Shown: piece by piece, positions 56,777 through 64,000 of the stretch | Position numbering within the stretch: position 1 is the stretch's first letter | How the letters are laid out: every line of letters begins with the position of its first letter | Source: Porodaedalea pini | Taxonomy: Eukaryota > Basidiomycota > Agaricomycetes > Hymenochaetales > Hymenochaetaceae | Assembly (NCBI GenBank): GCA_002794775.1 | Contig: NBAY01000006.1 | Coordinates: 992,001 to 1,056,000 of the forward strand | Length of the DNA stretch: 64,000 nucleotides | Reading direction: 5' to 3' | Position numbers and translations under genes: made by a program | Notes under the pieces: generated by a model | Databases searched by the model: none | Told to the model about the DNA's origin: nothing | The model's input: the letters and a program-made list of their open reading frames with translations, nothing else

Positions 56777-57776
56777 AGCACCTAGTGTCTATGGGTTCAG
56801 AGGATTGGCAGAGAAATCTGAAGAGACCAAACAATATAATAGCTGGGCGAGATTCACTTACTAGATAACGAATCCAGCGCAGGCGTAGTATAGACATGAT
56901 AGTGTAATAATATGACAAAACGCTAGGCAAAGAAAAGAGCTACCAATGTCTGCTTAGGGGAGGCAAGTCGAATAAAGCGGTGAACATGGTCAGTGCCAGT
57001 GAGACAAGCCAGTAAAGCCTTTCCGATGGTGCAGCGTATTTTGCGCAGAGAACATAGAACGTCAAGGAAGTCCGAGGTATACAATCGTAAACTGGAGCAC
57101 CCACTGAATCTCCGGTATAGGGGAGCGAGTCCAGTGAAATGAAACACACGAGCTCCGGCCGTACAATTCTCTGCAGCAAGGTACAATGTCAGAAGGCAAA
57201 GCTTTTAGGATAGTGCAAATGTGGTAAAGCTGATTGGATAGGTTAATACATGTATCTCGCGGTAAGACAAAGACGGGCGCTGCAGCCACTTCCATTTCTC
57301 ACCTTCGCTATGCATGCGCTGCTGCGACTCCGAACCCTGTAGGGTTCTAGCTGATTAATCGCAATCGCACCTATGTATGATAAAGCGGTGCACAGCGGCA
57401 CTGAAGCTGAATGAAGACAGAATCGTCACTAAGCCCAAGATGAAGACGCAGGAGTGTCCAAAAGACGGGAGACGAAAAGTTTAGAGCGAGTACAGGAAGC
57501 CGCAGTGTGCAGCGAAGGTAGCTCTTTACGTACCTGTGGATGTCGCTAGATAGCGCATTCCATGGAGCATCCACCTGAGAAGACACCATTTAGCCTGAAG
57601 GAAACTGTGAGTCCGAACGCAGGAATAACTCTGAAGACAGAATCGGCAGGACGCGGTTGATGTCTGGTCAGTACCAGTAATTCAGGGACACAGAATTAGT
57701 TGTTTAACTTGTTAGCCTAAGCAACATCTCCCAGAACTCTCGTGATTTTTTTGTCTTGTCATCTAAACGTGCAGGA
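56777..57776. other. About 1 kb without a supported gene
   Basis: Short open frames at 56923-57295 on the minus strand resemble no family I know. GTAAGT ... CACTAG-like splice signals at about 56860-56785 would lead into the aldolase exon but the upstream exon is not recognisable. Confidence 0.45.
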
Positions 57777-58021
57777 CAATCCTTTTGTTCAGCTTAGTCA
57801 ATGTTGTCGCTCGTTGTTTGACCATCCTAATTAGCACAACTATGTGCTGCTGCCTCGCTGGATTTACGGCTCGGGCCAACTTGAGTATGTCTCCAGTGAA
57901 AGCGTTTCTGCAAAACGTAGGCTTCTTTTATTGCCATTATCCTGACTTCAAACACAGAAACCCCAAACAAATCTCTGCGAACTTGAGATATCGTTTAGTA
58001 ACCGATAACGAGTGCTTATAA
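57777..58021 (+). pseudogene. Remnant last exon of the small membrane-protein gene
   Basis: Reads LTILISTTMCCCLAGF, matching LAILISTALCCCIVRI in the gene at 29713-30214, in the same position relative to an SDR gene. The upstream exons with the signal peptide were not found. Confidence 0.65.
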
Positions 58022-58067
58022 TACACGTGAACTCTCATACAATAATCTTGATCCGTAATATTTCCCT

Positions 58068-59009
58068 TCAGACGAACTTGAATCCGCCGTCGACCTCAAT
58101 GCGCTGTCCGGTAATGTATCCGCACCTACGTATTCCGTGTCCATAAGCATCGGCCAGAAGAAGTATGAGAGAAAGAGCTATCTTACTTCATCAAAAAGAG
58201 GTATGCTTCAGCGATCTCGTCCGCATCAGCGACGTGTTGCACCAAAAGCGTCTTCGCAGTGTCCTCGAACATCTTATTTTTCACTTCTGGCGGGATGCCA
58301 TCCCAGACCTACATCCACACACAATAAAAAGTCGGTCCCGCGTAAGAGGAAAGAGCACAGAAAAATACGAACCTCCGTGTTCACCAGCCCGGGACTGACT
58401 ACGTTCACACGTATGGGCGCAAGGTCGACCGCGAGCCCACGGGTGAGAGAGTCAACGGCACCCGCCATTCCCGCCACGAGTGACTGCCCTTTGGAGGGCT
58501 TGACGATGGCCTGACCGATAGTCAACGTGACCGATCCGCCTGGACGAAACTTTGCGACTTGGGCAGCCGTGAACGCTCCCCAAAATTTCACGTCGAAAAC
58601 ATCTGTGAGGAGTATATGTGTCACTTCTCTGAGTGTTTGTGTTAAAGCAGGAATTAGTCAACATACCTTTGTTCTGGTCGAGATCTATGTTTGGGAATCC
58701 CAGGCGAAGCGAGTCGCCGCTCGTCCACACAAGGTGGTCTATCTCACCGACACGTGCGAACAGCGCTTTCACCGACGCAGTGTCGCGCGCGTCGACCACC
58801 TCTCCTGATACATTCCCCTTCACAGCAGCGCCTGACGCCAATATCTCTGTCTTGAGCTTGTTGACCGCCGCGTCGACTTTCTGCTGCGACGAAGAAGCGA
58901 TGATGGCATGCGCGGCGTGCCAGTGAAGAGCAGCCTTCGCGACGGCATAGCCTATTCCTGAGGATCCTCCAACAACGAGGACAATTTTGCCTGCGAGTGT
59001 TGCCGTCAT
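58068..59009 (-). CDS. Short-chain dehydrogenase/reductase-like protein, copy 2
   Basis: Same exon layout as copy 1 at 30342-31276, with GT donors throughout (GAG|GTTCGT where copy 1 has GC). VGGSSGIGYAVA cofactor motif, DVFDVKFWGAFTAAQV, GLAVDLAPIRVNVVSPGLV, GYITGQRIEVDGG. The active-site segment reads MAGMAGAVDSL, again lacking YxxxK. The frame appears intact. Copy 1 and 2 lie about 27 kb apart in the same orientation, separated mainly by transposons. Confidence 0.9.
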
Positions 59010-59337
59010 TGTGTGTGCTGACTAGAAGAAGGCGAGACGCCAGCGGGAGACTTCAAGCATGAAAGACTAGTTTATATAGCATTTCTGGCCCGGCGCATCC
59101 AGTCAGACAATGCGTGTGCTCTTTCTGGTCATGACTATATCGTTAGTCCGATCTGAGCGCGCTGTCGACGCCATGGTGAAAGACAATATTAATGCTCGCG
59201 ATCGGCAAGTACAAGTGACGCGTCGGCGGCTAGTCGTGGGAAACATTCAATCGGCTTGTCTGGACCTTTCGACTGAAGATTCCAATGTCATACCTTTTCT
59301 TCGAACCCTTGATGATTCCGTTTCAATATCGGACATA
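59010..59337. other. 5' flank of SDR copy 2
   Basis: Shares TCTGAGCGCGCTGTCGACGC with the flank of copy 1. A 108-codon open frame here is not supported by any family. No gene. Confidence 0.5.
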
Positions 59338-61305
59338 CAGTCGAACCTGTGTATAAGAACCGACCTCGGTGGACAGGTTCTTCGGTTCTTAACCAGAGGT
59401 AGTTCTTGTGCACGATATTGCATAATACATAAATAAAATTGCTATTTTTGGTATATGCACCAGAATTAAGGAATGTAACTACGGATATCTGTCTGTTCAA
59501 GACCCTTGTTGATCTCCTTGCGAAGCATGCGCCTAAGCTTTGGGAAAAGCTTCTGAGCTTGACCAAATTTGTCACCAGATCGGCTCTGGAAGAGTGTATC
59601 AAGCTGTGTCAGCGCACGGCAAGCTTCAGGAAGTGTAATGAGAGGCTCGGGCTCGGGTTCCGGAGGCTCCAATTCGGGTATATGCTCTCCATTAGCTTCC
59701 ATTTGGTTCAATTCAACCTGTGAGAGAATTTCTTCATCTGTCCACTCAGCCTCCATGATCTTCTCCCCTTCCAAATTAAGGAGATCTTCGGCATTCTGTA
59801 CATTCCGAGGTGCAACCGCCTCTACGGAAAGTTCTTTCAGTGCCTTCTCCAGGTCTGAGACTGCTTCCTTGATACCAGTATCCTGGTTTGGACCTTTCTC
59901 AGACTCGGCAGCATGTGCATGGAGAATTCCTGCGTGCTTCCAGCAATTCTGGACGGTTTTCATCGTTATGAGGTTCCATGCTTCCAAAACAAGTCGCATT
60001 CCTTGGAGTTGATCAATAAAATAGATCTTTCCAGCCCCTTCTTCATAACAATCAAGTGCTCCAAGGATGAATAAACGCCGGTAATGTGCTTTAAATGCCC
60101 ATATGATCCCAGCATCCAATGGTTGAATGTGTGACATCATGTTTGGGTCAAGAAATATGACTTCGGTATTTGTAAGCTCCTTCGGGTCGAAAATGTGGGA
60201 TGGTGCATTGTCAATTACAAGGCAGATTTTGCGATTCTGTGTGCGCATTTCCCTATCAAGGTCCTCAAGGAAACTAAAGAAATGTAATTGAGAACAAGAA
60301 AAATAAAGATATAAAATTAATTCACTCACATCTTGAAAACTGAGCCTGTCATCCATGCTTTTTTGTTCCAAAAATAGTAAAACCCAAGATCAGCACCTTC
60401 TTTCTTCTGGAAGCACCGAGGTTTCCGGGCATGGCCTAGAAAAAGCGGCCTTCTAATATCTGATGCATCCAAATTTGTAATAAACCCAAGGGTAATCCGA
60501 GTTTTATCACCTTTCCCACCAGACATCTGCTGAGTTGCTAGGGACTGATCTGGCAGCATTCTGTAATAGAGGCCAGTTTCGTCAAAATTGTAAATGTCGC
60601 ATGGCTTGAACCCCGAAAGAGTGGACTGGAGACGCTTCCGAGCAGCTGCGACATCTTCTGGTGATATGGAAGCAGCTTCTCCATGAAGCTGAACTTCTTG
60701 AAGTCCGTGCCTCTGCTTAAATGATTCAACCCAGCCATTAGAAAGGGTAAGACGCTGATCCTCTGGTATGCCAAGCTGATTGGCAAAATAATCAGCCTTG
60801 ACTTTAAGCACACTAGCTGAGACGTTGATCCGGCCCATGGCAGTATTAACCCAAAGAGTGAGTGCCTCCTCCAATTGCGGAAGGCGAACATTTCGAGGCC
60901 GTTTAAAAAATACAAAATGGGGGTCTGCCTGTGCTGAGCTGCGCAATTCATCACGTTTGGCCAATATTTTTGTCACGGTGGATGCATTAAGTGTCGGCCA
61001 CTTTTTCTGGAACTGCTCGGCAATTTTTTTGTGAGTCAGACCTCTCCCAGGCCCCTCTGCAAAGTTGAGAATCTCGAGCCGATCGCCATTTGTGTAAGAA
61101 ATACGCTTCTGCACCGGATGAACAGTGGCTGTGATGGACCGGTTCCCAAAGGTTTTTGGCTTCGGTGCTCTGCCATGAGAAGGCTTCTTTGGTGGGATAT
61201 CAGGTTCCGGAAGCACAGGAAGCACAGAAAGTGCGGGAAGTTCGGGAAGCATGGGAAGTATAGGACCCTTGACTGGATCTGGTCTAGAAGCATCAAGAAG
61301 CATGG
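59338..61305 (-). mobile_element. Pogo/Tigger-like element 2, cut by Gypsy element 4
   Basis: Left end CAGTCGAACCTGTGTATAAG after a TA (59336-59337) resembles the pogo 1 TIR. The right end is beyond the window because Gypsy element 4 begins at 61306 inside the 5' part of the transposase gene. A short inverted AAGAACCG motif recurs near the end (59359-59400). Confidence 0.85.
59466..61303 (-). CDS. Pogo-like DDE transposase, N-terminus lost
   Basis: First residues visible are MLLDASRPDPVKGP just inside the LTR junction; the true start probably lies beyond it. Leu-Pro repeat (LPMLPELPALSVLPVLP), HTH NGDRLEILNFAEGPGRGLT, Tc5-type helix WVESFKQRHGLQEVQ, DDE_1 core with NFDETGLYYRM, VIDNAPSHIFD and QPLDAGIIWAF, acidic tail. 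One intron after GSVFKM as in pogo 1. No stop or frameshift seen in the visible part, so apart from the LTR insertion this copy is well preserved. Confidence 0.88.
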
Positions 61306-61719
61306 TGTTAGGCGGGAGTCCGGGAGACGACTCGGACTGGGCAAGCCTCGGCTGACTGTCGTCTGGGACGTGCTATACTCGAGTGGGGACTCAGGACACG
61401 CTGTACTCAGGCTAGGTCGTCACGGAGGTAAGAGGATTAATACAAGTCTAAACTAATACAAGGGGGATGAGTCTCACCTAGGTCGTCGCGGAGGTAAGAG
61501 GAAAAGCAGAACAAGGAGTTCATGCGATTCCTGAGACCTTATATAGCGACGACCATGAGACTATATTACCTAACATTACATAACGAGTGGGAATGGAACG
61601 AATGAAGGCAGTGTGGGAATGATTGTGTAAGATGGGTAAATATAATGAAAAGGATGAATATAATAAAGGAAATGGTAAAAGGGAAAATAAAGGAAAAGGT
61701 GAAAGTTCAGGTTCTAACA
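61306..61719 (-). repeat. 3' LTR of Gypsy element 4
   Basis: 414 bp; on the minus strand TGTTAGAACCTG ... GCCTAACA, with self-primer GTTCTGCTTTT and the internal direct repeat. Confidence 0.94.
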
Positions 61720-64000
61720 TTACCCCCCCTTCAAGGTTGGGTGTCCCGACCAACCATGATCGCGGTCGTCAGGCTCGGTGTCGACGAAGAGCGGATGGAG
61801 TCGTTGACGAGGGATGTCGAGTTTCCGAGGTGCACCGGGATGTTTGAGGTAGAACTCAGCGATCACCTCCTTTGCGTTCTCGCCGAAGTCCGTCTCAGGC
61901 TGCCAAGTAGGTTCATTGTAGCCGACCCACTTGACAAGGTACTGCAGTTTCCCTCGGTGCAGACGTGAGTCTACGACTTCCTCGAGTTCGTACTCCTCCT
62001 CGTTGTCGATAATGTCTGGTGGCGGCGGTGGCGGTTGCTTCTGGCTTTCAAATGACGGTTCGACGGCGGGTTTCAGTAGGGCTTCGTTGAAGACAGGGTG
62101 GACCTTTTTCCATTGCTTCGGGAGTTTGAGCTTGTACGCGCTCGCTCCTACCTTGTTGATGACATCAAAGGGGCCGTACCATTTGTCGGCGAGTTTCTTT
62201 GTCGGCGAGTCCGTACTGATGTTTCGCCCGTCAAGGAAGACCTTGTTTCCAACCTTGTACTCCACCGAAGCTCCTGCTGTCCGGTCATGGTAGCGCTTCA
62301 TGTCCTCTGCTGCCTTGACTAGGTTGTCCTTAGCAACGCGATGAGTCTCCTTGATGTGCTTTGCGAATTCTTCCGCTGACATGTTAGCAGATGAGGTTCG
62401 CGTTGTGTCGAAGCTCAAGGGGTGACGTCCTGTGTTCGCGTAGAAGGGGGACATCTTCGTTGCTGAGTGTTCACGGTTGTTGTATGCGAACTCTGCGAGG
62501 GGGAGCCAGTCCTTCCAGTCCGATTGCCGATGGTTAACGAAGAGTCGAAGGTACTGTTCGAGCTCTTGGTTAACGCGTTCCGTTTGACCATCCGTCTGTG
62601 GATGGTACGCTGTCGACGGGTTGCCTTCAATGTGCAGAAGTTTGTACAGCTCCTTCATCATCGACGCATCGAACTGCGTGCCTCAGTCATGGATGATCTT
62701 CTTCAGTAGGCCATGGAGGCGGAAGACATGGTCGCGGTACAGCTGGGCCATGCCTTCTGCTGACAGCCTCGTCGTCATCAGGATCGCGTGCATCTGCTTC
62801 GAGAATCTATCCACGAAGACGCAGATCGCGTTGTGTCCCTTGGAGTCCGGGAGCTCTCCGATTAGGTCGACCGTAACATTTTCCCAGGGTCCTTCAGGGA
62901 CAGTGTTTGGATGAAGTGGTCTAGACCTCGACGTTCTTAAGGCTTTCGTCCGTTGACAACGGTCGCATCCTCGGACGTATGCTCGGATGTCGGAGAACAT
63001 TGATGCCCACCAGAAATTGCGACGGACGAGTTCTATTGTCTTCGACGCTCCCGGATGACCAGCTAGAACCGAGTTGTGGCACTCCCGCAACACGGCCTCC
63101 TTTATTGTCGATGGAACATACACCTTGCCTTTCATCCGCCACAACTTGTCGACCTCCACCAAACCCGTAGGCCTCTCCGACTCGTCCTGCGCCCTCTGCG
63201 CTTCACCCACCCGTTCCACCACCTTGTTGCGCGATGTCCGCACCACTCCACGGTTCAACCATTTATCCTTGATGAACACGACCCCATCGTTGTCATCCTT
63301 GCCCTGATCATAGCCCGCCATGCGCGATAGCAGGTTGGCCTTGCCCATCGTCTTGCCCGACTTGTGTTCGAGGTGGAAGTCGAATTCTTCAAGTTCGGTC
63401 CGCCAGCGAGCTTGGCGATAGCTCAGCTTCTGCGCCGACCTGAAGTAGGTAAGGTTGGCGTGGTCAGACCAGATTTCAATCTTGTGGCGAGCGCCAAGGA
63501 GATATTGCCGCCACTCCTTGAGCGCCGAAACGATCGCGAGCATCTCTTTGTCGTAGATCTCGTAGTTTCGTTCCGCTGGTTCAAGTGCCTCTGACCTGTA
63601 GGCGATCACCCTCCACTTCCCTTCCTGCTTCTGCAACAACACACCACCGAGCGCAAAGTTCGACGAGTCCGCTTCTACGCGGAAAGGGCCCTCGTCATTG
63701 GTGATGGCTAGGACTGGAGGTGAGCAGAGACGTTGTCTCAGCTCCTCGAACGCTTCCTGCTGTTCGGTCTCCCATACCCAGTCCTTCTTGCCCGTTAACG
63801 ACGTCAACGGTCGGACCACCTTGCTGTAGTCCTTAATAAACCGTCTCAGCCAGTTTCCCATACCGAGGAACTGTTGCAGCTCCTTGAGGTTCCATGGGAC
63901 TGGCCAGTTCGCAATTGCCTCCGTCTTTGCCGGGTCAGCCCTGATCTCGCCATTGCCGATGATGTGGCCGAGGTATTTGACGACCTTGGCGTCAAACTCG
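61720..64000 (-). pseudogene. pol: Gypsy element 4 pol, partial, one TGA
   Basis: RT end (NWPVPWNLKELQQFLGMG), RNase H, integrase zinc finger and core, chromodomain in one frame. A TGA at 62685-62683 replaces the Arg of the integrase HDRGTQFD motif (CGC in element 1). Everything upstream to the window edge is open. Confidence 0.93.

Larger units (their letters stand above)
61306..64000 (-). mobile_element. Gypsy element 4 (minus strand), continues beyond the window
   Basis: 3' LTR then pol running to the right edge. LTR is closer to element 1 than to element 2 (TATATAAGGTCTCAGGAATCG shared). Inserted in pogo 2; the left target sequence is CATGG (61301-61305), the right one is off-window. Confidence 0.95.

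Noticed and set aside
56923..57295. Minus-strand frames as the missing N-terminal part of the class II aldolase
   Set aside because: They lack the expected glycine-rich and GHISVRDP-like segments.

Overview
The window looks like nuclear DNA of an agaricomycete (mushroom-type) basidiomycete. Genes are dense with 50-70 nt GT-AG introns. The repeats are typical of that group: Plavaka-type DNA transposons, chromodomain Ty3/Gypsy elements, pogo/Tigger-like elements, a hAT element and a foldback MITE. Gene models were built by hand from exon continuity and family recall; nothing was searched or aligned by software.

Layout. 1-11,840: decayed Plavaka transposase split by a nearly pristine Gypsy element (element 1, LTRs differ at one of 426 positions), then the 3' end of a dead carboxylesterase. 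12,280-31,276: a host-gene island with a YCII-like protein, the divergently transcribed 26S proteasome lid genes RPN7 and RPN6, a divergent pair of paralogous zinc-finger genes, a small secreted protein with an apparent homopolymer frameshift, the NatB auxiliary subunit NAA25, an RPA2-like ssDNA-binding protein, a small membrane protein and an SDR gene. 31,571-44,824: a MITE, then a minus-strand Gypsy (element 3) that contains a plus-strand Gypsy (element 2). 44,979-47,931: an AT-rich protein kinase and a class II aldolase pseudogene. 47,934-56,774: a foldback MITE that has received a pogo element and, later, a hAT element whose large intron carries a C2H2 gene remnant. 57,777-59,009: a second copy of the membrane-protein/SDR module. 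59,338-64,000: a second pogo element cut by a fourth Gypsy element that runs off the window.

The most informative signals are in the Gypsy elements. They show an 11-nt self-primer/PBS match starting at the predicted transcription start, a -1 frameshift cassette joining gag and pol, and an intron-like segment in the LTR flanked by 24-bp direct repeats. Every premature stop in the damaged Gypsy copies and in Plavaka is TGA; where element 1 gives the ancestral codon it is almost always CGA, which points to CpG methylation and deamination. Element 1 lacks such lesions and may be recently active. RPN6 and RPN7 act in the same 19S lid and share a 220-bp intergenic region. The zinc-finger pair appears to be an uncharacterised lineage-specific family.
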